A stretch of 64,000 nucleotides of DNA from positions 319,001-383,000 of the forward strand of contig NZ_CP047652.1 of assembly GCF_009906835.1 (NCBI RefSeq). Reading direction: 5' to 3'. Below the pieces are notes generated by a model. It ran no database searches. It was not told the origin of the DNA and was given only the letters and a program-made list of their open reading frames with translations. This document shows positions 48,983-60,201 of this stretch, one piece after another. Each line of letters begins with the position of its first letter. Position 1 is the first letter of the stretch. The DNA is from Aristophania vespae. GTDB taxonomy: Bacteria > Pseudomonadota > Alphaproteobacteria > Acetobacterales > Acetobacteraceae. The position numbers and the translations under genes are program-made.

Positions 48983-50206
48983 TTATCCCTTCGAGCTGTT
49001 TGGTGTTAGGCGCTCTTGCTCAGGCGATGTATTTTGCACGTTAATTTGCCCCTCTTGTTCCTGTAGCCGAACAGTCGAAAAACCTTGTTGACGCATAGTG
49101 ATAAGTGCTTCTCCAATTTTATCTTCTACAAGGCGTACAATATCCTGCGTCGCAATCTCTGCATCTTGCTCTCTTTGTTGTCGGATAAGAGGAAGAATAA
49201 TATTGGGATCAATCCCTCCAGCCTCTATATGCAGGCCATAACGCTTAATAAGAGCCTCTATTGCGAGTGCTGAAACACGGGCTAAATCATAATCTTTGAG
49301 GGGTTGGAATAAAAAGATGCGGTCACAATAAGCCGTCAGTTCAGGTGCAATACCAATCTCACGTGCCTGTTTTATCCCTTCCATCCGTCTTTTTTCTGCT
49401 GTTGAAAGGTCGAGATCGTCTAGGGAAAGTGAGTTTGCTATAGTCTGTGTAAAAATAAATAAAGCCTGGTGGGATAATGAGCTAGAAAGCCGTGCTGCAC
49501 TCAATTCACCACGCCACAAACTTAAAAGCTGGTCTTGTTCCTCAGAAGAGATTTTGAGAGCTTCTTTGATGATAATAACGGCTTCAGCATCGCGTTTAAG
49601 GATTGATTCAATTTGGCTAATGAGCCCTGCTTCGGCATTATGATCAATAAAAAAACACGGTCTTTCTATTTGATGTGCAACCTGCTGGGCGAGGAGATTC
49701 TTTCCTGTTCCTGTCGGGCCAAGAAAAAGAAATACTCCAATAGGGCCAGTTCGTTTTTTTAAAGCAAGGCGTAATTTTAACTGCTGAGCAATATCCTCGC
49801 AGACTTTTTCCTGCCCAATAATGCGTGCTCTCAAGGCAGCAGCCAACTCGCCTGAATCAATTCTGGCATCTTTATGCTGTCGGCTTAGCTTATGATCAAT
49901 AACCTGTCTCTTTGTAAAAAAATCCAGCAGCCTAATAAGAGGTCCTCTACGCCGCCTAAGACCTAAGCGCGCTAGTCTGTTTGATGATACCTCATAAATA
50001 TAGCCGATAAAAACTATAGATAATAAGAATAGGGCCAGGGGCAGAAAGAAAAATCGGGCTCGATCAATTGCAAACCTTAAAATATCTCCAAAATGTTTCC
50101 ATGAAACAGGGAGAAAAATAAAGAGCTGAATAAAAGCAAGAACAACAAATAATAATAAAAGAAGAGGCATCGCTCTATTGAGTAAGAGCATAAAGGATTT
50201 CAGCAT
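48983..50206 (-). CDS. Membrane-anchored AAA+ protein with substituted Walker residues
   Basis: A 407-residue protein with two N-terminal membrane helices (about 11-34 and 51-71), then a basic linker. A single ClpA/B-like AAA+ domain follows from about residue 118 (IIGQEKVCEDIAQQLKLRLALKK). The Walker A is GPTGTGKN at 163-170, with Asn in place of the usual Ser/Thr. The Walker B position reads AVIIIKE near 209-215, with Lys in place of the first acidic residue. Sensor region IFTQT is also altered. It is therefore likely a weak or inactive ATPase, perhaps a structural partner. It is followed by the unknown membrane protein gene. Confidence 0.72.
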   Translation of the reverse strand: MLKSFMLLLNRAMPLLLLLFVVLAFIQLFIFLPVSWKHFGDILRFAIDRARFFFLPLALFLLSIVFIGYIYEVSSNRLARLGLRRRRGPLIRLLDFFTKRQVIDHKLSRQHKDARIDSGELAAALRARIIGQEKVCEDIAQQLKLRLALKKRTGPIGVFLFLGPTGTGKNLLAQQVAHQIERPCFFIDHNAEAGLISQIESILKRDAEAVIIIKEALKISSEEQDQLLSLWRGELSAARLSSSLSHQALFIFTQTIANSLSLDDLDLSTAEKRRMEGIKQAREIGIAPELTAYCDRIFLFQPLKDYDLARVSALAIEALIKRYGLHIEAGGIDPNIILPLIRQQREQDAEIATQDIVRLVEDKIGEALITMRQQGFSTVRLQEQEGQINVQNTSPEQERLTPNSSKG

Positions 50207-50453
50207 GATTCTTTTTATCTCATCTCAGTTTCAGTGAGCGACTCTGCTTTAAGATAGTGAGGCATATGATAAGAAGCGAGAGGTCTTTTTATAAGGGAAA
50301 AGTTAAAAATACCGGTAAAACCCCTTTTTGTTGGTGCTTCAAACATTGACCTGAATATTAAATAAAGCGTGATCTTGAAATGAGACCTTGCATCCTCCCA
50401 AAATGGTGCCTATTTTAGCAAGAAGTTTACTTTCATCTTCCGCTTTTTTGGGG

Positions 50454-50482
50454 GGTGGCCCATCTGGGCCGCCTTTTTTGTT
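50454..50482 (+). terminator. Terminator hairpin in the rimP leader, possible attenuator
   Basis: GGTGGCCC and GGGCCGCC form an eight-pair stem (one G-U pair) with loop ATCT, followed by six T. The upstream gene lies on the other strand, so this plus-strand terminator has no gene to end. It sits 34 bases before the chosen rimP start. It could attenuate the rimP-nusA-infB operon or end a short leader RNA. Confidence 0.7.
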
Positions 50483-50515
50483 TTGGATCAACACTCACAC
50501 ACAAGCGAGCCTTCT

Positions 50516-51112
50516 ATGTCTGCACATGGGATTATACGCCTCAGTGGCCTGGAAGCGCAGATTGCTGATCGCATCGCTCCAACCTTGGTTGACCTTGGTT
50601 ATGAGTTGGTGCGTCTCTCAGTGCTTGGTCATGAAACACCTACGGTGCAGGTCATGGCAGACAAAGCTGATGGCTCTCTGATTTCTGTAGATGACTGTGA
50701 GCAGATAAGTCATGCTGTTGGGGCAATTTTAGATGTTGATGATCCCATCCCGGGAGCCTGGACATTAGAAGTTTCGTCTTCAGGTATTGATCGCCCATTA
50801 ACCCGTCTCAAAGATTGGGAGCGCTTTACTGGCCATTTGGCAAAGGCAGAAATGGATGTCGCACTTAATGGGCGGAAGCGTTTTGCCGGTATTGTCATGG
50901 GTGTGAAAGACGACTCGGCTGTTCTGAGGTTAGATAATGGGGAAGAGGCTTTACTGCCATTATCAGAAATGCGTAAAGCCCGCCTTGTTTTGACCGATGA
51001 GCTTATTGAAGCATGTGCTACCTTGGCGGGACTGGAACAATCTTCTAAAGAAGGTGATCAGAAACGCCGCGTGCCAAAGCTAAACCCCAAAAAGACGGGA
51101 AAGAAAAATTAA
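50516..51112 (+). CDS. rimP: Ribosome maturation factor RimP
   Basis: Needed for 30S subunit maturation. The protein (198 residues from 50516) has the conserved [21 protein letters not shown] start and [22 protein letters not shown]. It also has [21 protein letters not shown], the signature SSxGxDRPL, followed by the C-terminal SH3-like domain ([12 protein letters not shown]). The ATG at 50516 is chosen; an in-frame TTG at 50483 adds 11 residues and abuts the leader terminator. A Lys-rich tail ends the protein. First gene of the operon continuing to pnp. Confidence 0.93.
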   Translation: MSAHGIIRLSGLEAQIADRIAPTLVDLGYELVRLSVLGHETPTVQVMADKADGSLISVDDCEQISHAVGAILDVDDPIPGAWTLEVSSSGIDRPLTRLKDWERFTGHLAKAEMDVALNGRKRFAGIVMGVKDDSAVLRLDNGEEALLPLSEMRKARLVLTDELIEACATLAGLEQSSKEGDQKRRVPKLNPKKTGKKN

Positions 51113-51146
51113 TGACCCGTCTGATGTTGGTTGGAGGTCCGATTTA

Positions 51147-52693
51147 ATGGACACGTCTGTTACTCGTCCAGAGCTGCTTCTCGTTGCGGATGCTGTCTCT
51201 CGGGAAAAGAATATTGATCGTGAACAAGTTCTTGAAGCCATGGAGCAGGCCATACAAAAGGCTGGTCGTGCTAAATATGGTCATGAAAAGGATATTCGCG
51301 CTACGATCGACCGCAAATCAGGTGAAGTGCGCTTAAGTCGCTGGACCGAAGTTGTAGAGGCGATTGATAACGAACATACGCAAATTCCGTTGCATATTGC
51401 ACGTAAATTTCAGCCTGATATCAAGCTGGGTGAGCATCTTATCGATCCGCTTCCTCCGATTGATTTTGGCCGTATCTCAGCGCAAATGGCAAAACAAGTC
51501 ATTGTTCAACGCGTTAGAGAATATGAGCGTAAGCGGCAATATCAAGAATTTAAAGATCGCGTAGGCGAAGTTATCAACGGAACGGTTAAGCAAACTGAAT
51601 ATGGTAATCTCATGGTTGAGATTGGCAGTACAGAAGCATTATTACGCCGTGATGAACTAATCCCACGTGAGTCCTTTCGTAATTCAGACCGTATTCGTGC
51701 TTATATTTACGATGTACGTGATGAACCACGCGGCCCTCAAATCTTTCTTTCTCGTACTCATCCAGGCTTCCTGGCAAAACTTTTTGCCCAAGAAGTTCCA
51801 GAGATTTACGATGGAATTATTGAGATCAAAGCTGTTGCACGTGACCCAGGTTCGCGTGCCAAAATGGCTGTTATCTCTCACGATTCCTCTATCGATCCTG
51901 TTGGGGCCTGTGTTGGTATGCGCGGCTCGCGCGTGCAGGCCGTGGTGGCCGAGCTTCAGGGAGAGAAAATCGATATTATTCCCTGGAGTGCACAGGCAGC
52001 AACCTTTGTTGTAAATGCTCTTGCCCCGCTGAAGTGTCAAAAGTTGTCATGGATGAAGAGGCAGGTCGTGTCGAGGTTGTTGTTCCTGACGAGCAGCTTT
52101 CATTGGCAATCGGGCGCCGTGGTCAAAATGTGCGTCTGGCAAGTCAGCTGACAAGATGGGATATTGATATCCTGACCGAAGCTGAGGAATCAGAGCGTCG
52201 TCAGGAAGAATTCCGCAAACGAACCAATCAGTTCGTGGAAACACTCGATGTTGATGACGTGATTGCTGGTCTTCTGGTTACAGAAGGGTACCATACAATC
52301 GAAGATCTTGCTTATGCAGAGCCTTCAGACCTTCATTCTATCGAAGGTTTCGATGAGACTGTGGCTGAAGAGCTCATGGCACGTGCCAATAATTATTTAA
52401 TTGGGCGTGAGCAGGAGCTTGATGAGCGGCGTAAAGAGTTAGGTGTGACTGATGATTTGGTTGCACTGGAAGTCTTTTCTCCTAAAGTTCTTGTAGAGCT
52501 TGGAGAAAAGGGTATTAAAACTCTAGACGACCTCGCTGATCTTGCAGGTGATGAGCTTGTTGAGCTGCTTGGCGGTGATATGCTGAGTGAAGATGATGCA
52601 AATGAGATCATCATGGCAGCTCGGGCACATTGGTTTGAACAGGAGTCTTCTCAGGAAGACAGCTCAAAGGGTGGTGACGCTGAGCACGAATGA
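51147..52693 (+). CDS. nusA: Transcription termination/antitermination factor NusA, with one frameshift
   Basis: Binds RNA polymerase and nascent RNA, controlling pausing and termination. The first frame covers the N-terminal domain ([20 protein letters not shown]), the S1 domain ([20 protein letters not shown]) and KH1 ([21 protein letters not shown]). The second covers KH2 ([20 protein letters not shown]) and two C-terminal helix-hairpin repeats. Reading C4 at 52024-52027 as five gives [19 protein letters not shown] and joins them. About 515 residues, normal for alphaproteobacteria. A GGAGG ribosome site precedes the ATG. Confidence 0.93.
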
Positions 52694-53345
52694 TCTTTGC
52701 GACTTTGACGATGGGCCTGTAAAAGGACGAAAAAAAACTTCGTCCTCTGAGCGGCGCTGTATTGTCACGCGTTCTCATGAGTCTCCAGGGCAGATGATAA
52801 GATTTGTCATTGCGCCTGATGGTCGGATTGTGCCTGATCTTTCAGGCCGTCTGCCAGGAAGAGGGTTATGGGTTAAAGCAGAGCGGGAGATTTTTGACTC
52901 GGCGAAGTTAAAACAGGCATTTTCGCGGGCGGCACGAAAAGAGGTGCAAATTTCGCAAGGATTGCTTAACTTTGTAATAGAGGGGCTGGCAAATCGCCTC
53001 CAGGATGGTATCAGTTTGGCGCGGCGTGCTGGTGAAGCCGTATGCGGGTTTCAAAAGTGTCGTGAAAGACTCGCCGCGAACAAGGTTGGTGTTATCATTT
53101 GTGCGTTGGGTGCCAGTCGTGATGAGCTTGGTAGGTTAATGTCCGGTCATCGGTCATTACCCGTAGAATGGGTGCCGGAGCGAGTGCTTGCTTCAGCATT
53201 TGGGCGTGACCGAGCAGTATATGCTGTGATAGCACCAGGGGCGTTGGCACAGCGTCTTATGGCGGATTGTAAGAGATTTTCGGGAGTGGCTGAAACTTCG
53301 CTCCCAGATCCTATAAGGGTCAGTAAGGAACAGGCGGAACTATGA
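52674..53345 (+). CDS. YlxR (DUF448) RNA-binding protein fused to an L7Ae-like domain
   Basis: A protein of about 223 residues from the GTG at 52674, which overlaps the nusA end by 20 bases. The N-terminal DUF448 domain has [20 protein letters not shown] and [13 protein letters not shown]. The C-terminal part resembles the L7Ae/L30e fold ([34 protein letters not shown]). This fusion is usual in alphaproteobacterial nusA-infB operons. It probably binds RNA or RNA polymerase; its role is not well defined. It overlaps infB by four bases. Further upstream in-frame starts would overlap nusA heavily and are unlikely. Confidence 0.88.
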   Translation: MTLSTNDLCDFDDGPVKGRKKTSSSERRCIVTRSHESPGQMIRFVIAPDGRIVPDLSGRLPGRGLWVKAEREIFDSAKLKQAFSRAARKEVQISQGLLNFVIEGLANRLQDGISLARRAGEAVCGFQKCRERLAANKVGVIICALGASRDELGRLMSGHRSLPVEWVPERVLASAFGRDRAVYAVIAPGALAQRLMADCKRFSGVAETSLPDPIRVSKEQAEL

Positions 53346-56095
53346 GCGACGGCAACGAGCGCAATCAAGACGGTAAGCAGGCAGAGACTCCTAAATCTGG
53401 AGCCTCTAAAGAAACACAGAGCAGGAGTGGACGCCTGTCCTTGCGTCCTGCCGGCCGTAAAGAAGTCGGTCGTACAGTAGATGCAGGCTCGGTGCGTCAG
53501 AGCTTTAGCCACGGGCGCTCAAAAGAAGTGCGCGTCGAAGTAAGACGTCCGAAGCGCAATAATTCAGCAGCGGGTGGTGGTGTAGGCCGTGCCCGTGGAG
53601 CTGCTGGAGCACGCGGCCTGACAGCCTCTGAGCAGGAAAAACGCCAACGCGTTTTAGAGATGCAAAAGCAGCGTCTTGCAGAGGAAGAAGCAGCACGACG
53701 CGAAGCGGAAAAAATTAGAATCCGCTCGGCAGCTGAAGAAGAAGCACGCCGTCAGGCTGAAGAGGCTGCGAAGCTTGAAGAGCAGGCAGCTAAAGCGCGT
53801 GAAGAGCAGGAAGTTGCTCAGCAAGTTATGGCTGAAGAAGAAGCCAAGAAAGCAGAACGTAAGAAAGAAGAATCTGCTCCTCCTCCACCGCTTGATTATG
53901 GCAATGCACCTTCAGGTGGTGTGCAGTTGGCAGCGCCAACCAAGCGTCTTCGTCCTCTGGCCGAGCGTGCGATCATGCCAGAGCGGCCTGTAGCAACACG
54001 CTCACCTCGTGATGAGGGGCGCACTCCTAAAGCGAGTGAGACACTTCATTTGCGTAGTGGCCGTGCCGCTCTTGAAGCTTCTATGGCTGAAGAAGAAGGC
54101 CGGCGCGGTGGCGGCGGTGGTGGCGGTGGGGCGCGTCGTTCCTCCGCAGCATCATCGCGTCGCTCATCATCACGCAAAGGTGGTGGTAATCAAGATCGTC
54201 GTTCAGGTCGTATTGATATTCAAGCGGCTATTGAAGGAGATGACGGTAAGACACGTTCACTGGCATCTGTCCGTCGTCAACGTGATCGTGAACGCCGTCA
54301 GGCTGAATTAGAACGTTTACGTTCTGACCAAGTGCGCGTTGTGCGTGATGTTATTGTACCAGAAACAATTTCTGTTGCTGAGCTTGCTAACCGTATGGCG
54401 TCCCGCCAGGGTGAAGTCATCAAGGCGCTTATGAAAATGGGTGTTATGGCGACAGCTGCACAGAGTATTGATGGTGATACAGCTGAATTGATCGTTACTG
54501 AATTTGGCCATCGCGTTAAACGCGTTGCTGAGAGTGACGTAGAACTGGGTATTGAGGGTATTGAGGATCGCGAAGAAGATCTACAACCTCGTCCTCCCGT
54601 CGTGACTGTTATGGGCCATGTTGATCATGGTAAAACATCACTTCTTGATGCATTGCGCTCGGCTGTTGTTGCTGAGGGTGAAGCTGGGGGCATTACCCAA
54701 CATATTGGGGCCTATCAGGTTACGTTACCTTCTAAGCAAAAGATTACTTTCATTGACACACCTGGCCACGAAGCCTTTACGGCAATGCGTGCTCGCGGTG
54801 CTTCTGTCACTGATATTGTGATCTTGGTTGTTGCGGCAGATGATGGTGTTATGCCACAAACTGTTGAAGCGATTAAACACGCCAAGGCAGCTAACGTTCC
54901 TGTTATTGTCGCGATTAACAAAATGGATAAGCCAGGGGCTGATCCTAACCGTGTGCGCAACGAACTGCTTAACCACGAAATTGTTGTGGAAAGCATGAGT
55001 GGTGATACACAGGATGTTGAAATTTCAGCACAGAAAAAAACAGGGCTGGATAAGCTATTAGAAGCTATCACGCTCCAGGCTGAAATTCTTGACCTCAAAG
55101 CCAATCCAAATCGTGTTGCAGAAGGCGCTGTTATTGAAAGCCGACTTGATCGCGGTCGTGGTGCAGTTGCTACTGTTCTGGTTCAAAAGGGTACCCTTCA
55201 TAGCGGCGATATTGTTGTGGCCGGAGCAGAATGGGGCCGTGTCCGCGCTCTGTTAGATGATCGTGGGCGTCAGAGCAAAGAGGCTGGCCCATCAATGCCC
55301 GTTGAAATACTGGGTATGACGGGCGTGCCTGATGCTGGCTCACCATTCGTTGTCGTTGAGAGTGATTCACGTGCACGTGAAATCAGTGAATTCCGTCAGC
55401 GTGTCATTCGCGAAAAACTCAATGCACATCAGGTTGCTGCGCGCGGCACACTGGATCAGATGTTGGCTCGTATTCAGGCAGGAGAGCAAAAAGAGGTTGC
55501 ACTTCTGGTAAAAGCTGATGTTCAGGGTTCAGCCGAAGCTGTTTCTGCTACTGTGCAAAAACTGTCACATGAAGAAGTGATTGTTCGTGTGCTGAATGCA
55601 ACAGTGGGTCAAATCACGGAGAGCGATGTTCAGCTTGCTAAGGCATCCAATGCTGTAATCGTGGCTTTCAATGTTCGTGCGACAACGCAGGCCCGTGAAT
55701 TAGCTCGCCAAGAAGGCGTTGATATTCGCTATTATTCCATTATTTACCAGGTTGCCGATGATGTTGAGCAGCTTGTTAAAGGAAAAATTGCGCCGAAACA
55801 TCGCGAAAAATTCCTTGGTTATGCTGAAATCCGTCAGGTCTTTAGCATTACCCGGGTTGGTAAAGTTGCTGGCTGTTATGTCACAGAAGGCGTGGTCAAA
55901 CGTGGCTGTGGTGTTCGCCTCCTACGCGAGAACGTCGTTATTCACGAAGGTGAATTAAGTCAGTTGAAGCGCTTTAAGGACGATGTAAAAGAAGTTGCTC
56001 GTGGTTATGAGTGTGGTCTTTCTTTCGCAGGTTATAACGATCTACGTGAGGGAGATGTCGTTGAATGTTTTGAAATGGAAGTGATTCCCACTTGA
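53342..56095 (+). CDS. infB: Translation initiation factor IF-2
   Basis: GTPase that brings initiator tRNA to the ribosome. The 917-residue protein has a long charged N-terminal region (repeats rich in E, A, R and K at about 95-180; a glycine run near 258) followed by the IF2_N domain. The GTPase motifs are [48 protein letters not shown] and SAQKKTG. Domains II-IV follow, with [11 protein letters not shown] and [13 protein letters not shown]. Start ATG overlaps the ylxR stop and the stop overlaps the rbfA start. Confidence 0.97.
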   Translation: MSDGNERNQDGKQAETPKSGASKETQSRSGRLSLRPAGRKEVGRTVDAGSVRQSFSHGRSKEVRVEVRRPKRNNSAAGGGVGRARGAAGARGLTASEQEKRQRVLEMQKQRLAEEEAARREAEKIRIRSAAEEEARRQAEEAAKLEEQAAKAREEQEVAQQVMAEEEAKKAERKKEESAPPPPLDYGNAPSGGVQLAAPTKRLRPLAERAIMPERPVATRSPRDEGRTPKASETLHLRSGRAALEASMAEEEGRRGGGGGGGGARRSSAASSRRSSSRKGGGNQDRRSGRIDIQAAIEGDDGKTRSLASVRRQRDRERRQAELERLRSDQVRVVRDVIVPETISVAELANRMASRQGEVIKALMKMGVMATAAQSIDGDTAELIVTEFGHRVKRVAESDVELGIEGIEDREEDLQPRPPVVTVMGHVDHGKTSLLDALRSAVVAEGEAGGITQHIGAYQVTLPSKQKITFIDTPGHEAFTAMRARGASVTDIVILVVAADDGVMPQTVEAIKHAKAANVPVIVAINKMDKPGADPNRVRNELLNHEIVVESMSGDTQDVEISAQKKTGLDKLLEAITLQAEILDLKANPNRVAEGAVIESRLDRGRGAVATVLVQKGTLHSGDIVVAGAEWGRVRALLDDRGRQSKEAGPSMPVEILGMTGVPDAGSPFVVVESDSRAREISEFRQRVIREKLNAHQVAARGTLDQMLARIQAGEQKEVALLVKADVQGSAEAVSATVQKLSHEEVIVRVLNATVGQITESDVQLAKASNAVIVAFNVRATTQARELARQEGVDIRYYSIIYQVADDVEQLVKGKIAPKHREKFLGYAEIRQVFSITRVGKVAGCYVTEGVVKRGCGVRLLRENVVIHEGELSQLKRFKDDVKEVARGYECGLSFAGYNDLREGDVVECFEMEVIPT

Positions 56096-56532
56096 AAAAA
56101 CGCTCTCAATACGACTTTTCAGGGCCTGTAGGAGAAGATCCCACAGGCCCTTCAATGCGCCAGCGTCGTGTTAATGAAGAAGTAAGACGGGTATTAGCTG
56201 GCGTTTTTACCCGTACAGAATTTCGTGATCCAGAATTACATGATGCTCAGGTCACGGTAACTGAGGTTCGTACGTCGCCTGATTTTCGACATGCAACTGT
56301 TTTTGTCTCACGTCTGGGGCGCAGTGATATTGAGGCTATATTACCGGCTCTAAAGAGGGTAGCTCCGTTTTTGCGCACGGCTCTATCTCGTGCCTTAAGG
56401 CTTCGTATTGTGCCGGAACTTCATTTTCAGCCTGATACCTCTTTAGATCATGCTATGGAAATTGAAACACTTATTCGTTCTCCTGCTGTGCAGCGTGACC
56501 TAAAAGACGAGCCTTTAGAGCAAGAGGATTAA
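56092..56532 (+). CDS. rbfA: Ribosome-binding factor A
   Basis: Late 16S rRNA maturation factor. The 146-residue protein has the KH-like core [40 protein letters not shown] and the C-terminal [20 protein letters not shown]. The TTG start at 56092 overlaps the infB stop (TTGA), giving translational coupling. The N-terminus is slightly longer than in E. coli. Confidence 0.94.
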   Translation: MKKRSQYDFSGPVGEDPTGPSMRQRRVNEEVRRVLAGVFTRTEFRDPELHDAQVTVTEVRTSPDFRHATVFVSRLGRSDIEAILPALKRVAPFLRTALSRALRLRIVPELHFQPDTSLDHAMEIETLIRSPAVQRDLKDEPLEQED

Positions 56533-56541
56533 TCGCTCCTT

Positions 56542-57516
56542 ATGGCACGCAAAAGTGGGCGCGAAATCAATGGCTGGCTTATATTAGACAAGCCTCTTGG
56601 CCCTACATCTACTTATATGGTCAATAAGCTGATCCGTCTTTTTGATGCAAAAAAGGCGGGTCACGGCGGCACTCTTGATCCTTTAGCCTCGGGTGTTTTA
56701 CCTATTGCTTTTGGAAAAGCCACTGCGACAATTCCTTATATTATGGATGCGACAAAGCGCTATCGCTTTACGCTTACTTTCGGGGAAAGTCGCACCACTG
56801 ATGATTGTGAGGGCGAGCCTCTTGCTTTTTCGGACCATAGACCAACAAATGATGAAATAAGAGCTGCCCTGCCGCAATTTTGCGGTAACGTGATGCAGGT
56901 TCCTCCTGTTTTCTCTGCTTTGAGGGTAGGGGGCAAAAGAGCCTATGATTTAGCACGTGCCGGAAAACCGCCCGAATTGCCACCTCGGCCAGCACGTATC
57001 GATTCGGTCACACTTATTGAGCGTCCTGATCCCGATAAGGCTATTTTTGAAGTACAGTCAGGAAAAGGCGTTTATATGCGCTCTTTAGCGCGTGATATTG
57101 CTCTGGCTTGTGGCACAGTCGGGCATATCAGCGTCTTACGGCGCTTACAATGTGGGCCTTTTGATTTGTCTCATTCTCAAAGCATTGATGAGATAGTACT
57201 AGACAAAACGTGCGAAACTAGAGACAAGTCACAGACTCTTCCAGTTCCTCTGTTGGAAGTTGCAACCGCGCTGGTCGACATCCCGGCGTTGGCTGTGACT
57301 AAAGCTGAGGGAAAAGCTTTAATTTGCGGGCAGGCAGTCAATGCCTCTTCGTGGAAAGAAGCTTCTTTGCAGGACCACGAAGCGAATCCTTTGTGGCGTG
57401 TAACTGTGGAAGGACACGTTATCGGCCTTTGTCGCTTTAAAGAGGGGCAGCTCAAGGCCGTACGTATGCTTGAAAACCATTTATTTTTTGGAGAAAATGA
57501 TGTCGATTACACCTGA
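56542..57516 (+). CDS. truB: tRNA pseudouridine-55 synthase
   Basis: Makes pseudouridine 55 in the T loop of tRNAs. The 324-residue protein has [20 protein letters not shown] and the catalytic Asp in [22 protein letters not shown] near 38-59. [21 protein letters not shown] and [20 protein letters not shown] follow. A PUA-like C-terminal portion ends the protein. It starts nine bases after rbfA and overlaps the beginning of rpsO by 17 bases. Confidence 0.95.
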   Translation: MARKSGREINGWLILDKPLGPTSTYMVNKLIRLFDAKKAGHGGTLDPLASGVLPIAFGKATATIPYIMDATKRYRFTLTFGESRTTDDCEGEPLAFSDHRPTNDEIRAALPQFCGNVMQVPPVFSALRVGGKRAYDLARAGKPPELPPRPARIDSVTLIERPDPDKAIFEVQSGKGVYMRSLARDIALACGTVGHISVLRRLQCGPFDLSHSQSIDEIVLDKTCETRDKSQTLPVPLLEVATALVDIPALAVTKAEGKALICGQAVNASSWKEASLQDHEANPLWRVTVEGHVIGLCRFKEGQLKAVRMLENHLFFGENDVDYT

Positions 57517-57769
57517 ACGCCGCACGGAATTGATCGCTGAATACCGTCTTACTCAAGATGATACAGGCTCACCAGAAGTGCAGGTTGCTTTGTTGACAGA
57601 GCGTATTGTGAACCTCACAGAGCATCTTAAAACACATGCAAAAGACTTCCACTCACGTCGTGGTCTTTTGATGCTGGTTGGCCGTCGTCGTGGTTTGCTG
57701 GATTATTTGAAGCGTAAAAGTCAGGATCGTTATCAGACCCTGATTGAACGCCTCGGTCTACGCCGCTAA
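57500..57769 (+). CDS. rpsO: 30S ribosomal protein S15
   Basis: Primary binding protein of the 16S rRNA central domain. The 89-residue protein has [20 protein letters not shown] and [21 protein letters not shown], both diagnostic. I chose the second of two adjacent ATGs (57500), six bases after GGAG; the first ATG is only three bases from it. It overlaps the end of truB and is followed by a terminator and the pnp leader. Confidence 0.97.
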   Translation: MSITPERRTELIAEYRLTQDDTGSPEVQVALLTERIVNLTEHLKTHAKDFHSRRGLLMLVGRRRGLLDYLKRKSQDRYQTLIERLGLRR

Positions 57770-57780
57770 GGTTTTATAAT

Positions 57781-57807
57781 CGGAGGGCTTACGGGCTCTC
57801 CGGTTTT
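57781..57807 (+). terminator. Terminator after rpsO
   Basis: CGGAGGGC and GGCTCTCCG form an imperfect GC-rich stem ahead of GTTTTTAT. It is placed 11 bases after the rpsO stop, where partial termination before pnp is typical. Confidence 0.7.
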
Positions 57808-57838
57808 TATAATGATTATGGAGAGAGGCAAAAGGTAC

Positions 57839-57927
57839 AGTGATCGGTTAGCGTTTCAGGCCACATGGTGTCGTAACGGAGTGATGAATCCGTTTTCCCC
57901 GCCATGCCGTCCGAAACGCTGCTCACT
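57839..57927 (+). ncRNA. Long hairpin in the pnp leader
   Basis: Nested complementary blocks fold into one long hairpin: AGTGA (57839-57843) with TCACT (57923-57927), AGCGTTTC (57850-57857) with GAAACGCT (57913-57920), CATGG with CCATG next, and an apical AACGGA/TCCGTT pair. The folded element ends about 47 bases before the pnp start. In E. coli the pnp leader forms a double-stranded stem that RNase III cuts and PNPase then uses to repress its own synthesis. A similar role here is inference. Confidence 0.6.
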
Positions 57928-57974
57928 ATCTTTGTGCACTCTGTAGTCGGAAATTTAGCTCGAAAGGAAAGAGC

Positions 57975-60122
57975 ATGTTTGATTATTTCCGCAAAGAAAT
58001 TGAGTGGGCTGGTCGCCCTCTAATTTTGGAAACAGGAAAAATTGCCCGTCAGGCTGATGGCGCCGTTATGGTCACTTATGGTGATACGGTCGTCCTTTGT
58101 ACAGCTGTTGGCGCTAAAACTGTCAAAGCAGGGCAGGATTTTTTCCCACTTACAGTTACGTACCAAGAAAAAGCTTACGCAGCTGGCAAAATTCCAGGTG
58201 GGTTTTTCAAAAGAGAAGGTCGCCCTTCAGAAGCTGAAATTCTTAATTCGCGTCTGATTGATAGACCTATCCGTCCGTTATTTCCAGAAAACTTCTTAAA
58301 TGAAGTTCAGGTCGTGGCAACCGTACTGAGCCATGACATGGAAAATGACCCTGCTATTGCAGCCATGATTGGGTGCTCAGCAGCCCTGACACTTTCTGGT
58401 ATTCCATTCTTTGGCCCTATTGCAGGTGTACGCGTTGGCCAAATTAATGGAGAATTTGTCCTTAACCCGACTATTTCTGAGGTTAAAGAAAGTGAGCTAG
58501 ATCTCGTCGTTGCAGGTACGTCCGAGGGCGTGCTTATGGTCGAGTCAGAAGCTCAGGAACTTTCAGAAGAGCGTATGCTTGAGGCTGTGATATTTGGTCA
58601 TACAGGTTTCCAACCTGTTATTGATGCCATTATATCATTGGCTGAGTGCGCAGCTCGTGCCCCATGGCCCCTACCAGAAACGACAAAAGAAGAAGTCAGT
58701 CTGCGTAAACGGGTTGAGAAAGTCGGCAATAAGATCATGGTTGAGGCGTATAAAGAACGCCGCAAACAAGCTCGTGTCGAGAAGGTGGGTGAAGCAAGAG
58801 AGCGCATTGCCCAGATTCTTGAAGAAGAAGGTTTTGATCTAGAGCTTGCTAAGCCAATGATCAAAGATCTTGAAGCTCAGGTGGTTCGGGGGTCTATCCT
58901 CAAAACAGGCATTCGCATTGATGGCCGTGATCTGACGACAGTACGTCCTATCGTTGCCGAAGTTGGTTTGCTGCCCCGTACACATGGTTCTGCTCTGTTT
59001 ACACGTGGCGAGACACAAGCCCTGGTTGTTGGGACATTAGGCACAGGCCAGGATGAGCAAGTTATTGATGCGCTGGAAGGTGAATATCGTTCACGCTTCA
59101 TGCTACATTATAATTTCCCTCCTTATTCTGTAGGTGAATGTGGACGTATGGGCTCACCAGGCCGCCGCGAAATTGGCCATGGTAAGCTAGCATGGCGTGC
59201 TATTAACCCACTCATGCCTTCTAAAGAAGCATTTCCCTACAGCATTCGCGTTGTTTCGGAAATTACAGAGAGCAACGGTTCTTCTTCTATGGCAACGGTT
59301 TGTGGCACATCACTAGCTCTTATGGATGCTGGTGTGCCAATGCCGCGCCCTGTGGCTGGTATTGCCATGGGTCTGATCAAAGAAGAGCGTGGATATGCTA
59401 TTTTAACCGATATTCTGGGTGATGAAGATCATCTTGGGGATATGGACTTTAAAGTAGCGGGTACGACTGATGGTATCACCGCTTTGCAGATGGATATTAA
59501 AATTACATCCATCACACCTGAGATTATGAAAATTGCTCTTGAGCAGGCACGCGAAGGCCGCATTCATATTCTTGGTGAAATGGCAAAAGCTCTACCTGAA
59601 GTCCGTTCTGATGTGTCTAACAACGCTCCTAAAATCATGACAATGAGCGTTCCTCAGGAGAAGATTCGCGATGTGATCGGCTCCGGTGGTAAAGTTATTC
59701 GTGAGATTGTTGAATATTCAGGTGCTAAGATCGATATTGGTGATGATGGTACAATTACGATCGCTGCCAATAATGATGAACAGGCTCAAAAGGCTGTAAG
59801 TCGCATTGAATCTATTGTTGCTGAACCAGAAATTGGCCGTATCTATGATGGTAAGGTCGTTAAAACAGCCGATTTCGGCGCGTTTGTAAACTTCCTTGGC
59901 CCTCGCGATGGTTTGGTGCATATTTCTGAATTAGCAGCAGGTCGCGTTGCCAGAACAACAGATGTTGTAAAGCAGGGGGATCAGGTTAAGGTGAAAGTGA
60001 TCGGTTTTGACGATCGTGGAAAAGTAAAATTATCCATGAGGGTAGTCGATCAACAAACTGGTACCGATATAACAGAGTCAGTTGGTGAGAAAGCGGGTCG
60101 CCCTCGTCGTGATGCCGAATAA
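57975..60122 (+). CDS. pnp: Polynucleotide phosphorylase
   Basis: Phosphorolytic 3'-5' exoribonuclease of the RNA degradosome. The 715-residue protein has two RNase PH cores ([41 protein letters not shown]), a helical linker and a KH domain ([20 protein letters not shown]). The S1 domain reads [20 protein letters not shown] then GLVHISEL. Length is normal. AAGGAAAG precedes the ATG. It is the last gene of the rimP-pnp stretch and probably has its own regulation through the leader hairpin. Confidence 0.97.
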   Translation: MFDYFRKEIEWAGRPLILETGKIARQADGAVMVTYGDTVVLCTAVGAKTVKAGQDFFPLTVTYQEKAYAAGKIPGGFFKREGRPSEAEILNSRLIDRPIRPLFPENFLNEVQVVATVLSHDMENDPAIAAMIGCSAALTLSGIPFFGPIAGVRVGQINGEFVLNPTISEVKESELDLVVAGTSEGVLMVESEAQELSEERMLEAVIFGHTGFQPVIDAIISLAECAARAPWPLPETTKEEVSLRKRVEKVGNKIMVEAYKERRKQARVEKVGEARERIAQILEEEGFDLELAKPMIKDLEAQVVRGSILKTGIRIDGRDLTTVRPIVAEVGLLPRTHGSALFTRGETQALVVGTLGTGQDEQVIDALEGEYRSRFMLHYNFPPYSVGECGRMGSPGRREIGHGKLAWRAINPLMPSKEAFPYSIRVVSEITESNGSSSMATVCGTSLALMDAGVPMPRPVAGIAMGLIKEERGYAILTDILGDEDHLGDMDFKVAGTTDGITALQMDIKITSITPEIMKIALEQAREGRIHILGEMAKALPEVRSDVSNNAPKIMTMSVPQEKIRDVIGSGGKVIREIVEYSGAKIDIGDDGTITIAANNDEQAQKAVSRIESIVAEPEIGRIYDGKVVKTADFGAFVNFLGPRDGLVHISELAAGRVARTTDVVKQGDQVKVKVIGFDDRGKVKLSMRVVDQQTGTDITESVGEKAGRPRRDAE

Positions 60123-60201
60123 ATCAACTGATAGACAAGAGCAGGGGATATGTTTTATCCCCTTAGGATTACGAGACTAAATACGGAGATACCAGGCCTC
60201 T

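Noticed and set aside
53505-54311. Several long frames overlapping the 5' part of infB
   Set aside because: They are shadows caused by the repetitive charged and glycine-rich coding sequence of IF-2.
60144-60165. Small hairpin GGGGATA/TATCCCC after pnp as a terminator
   Set aside because: The stem is short and is not followed by a T run; it may be chance or a weak element.
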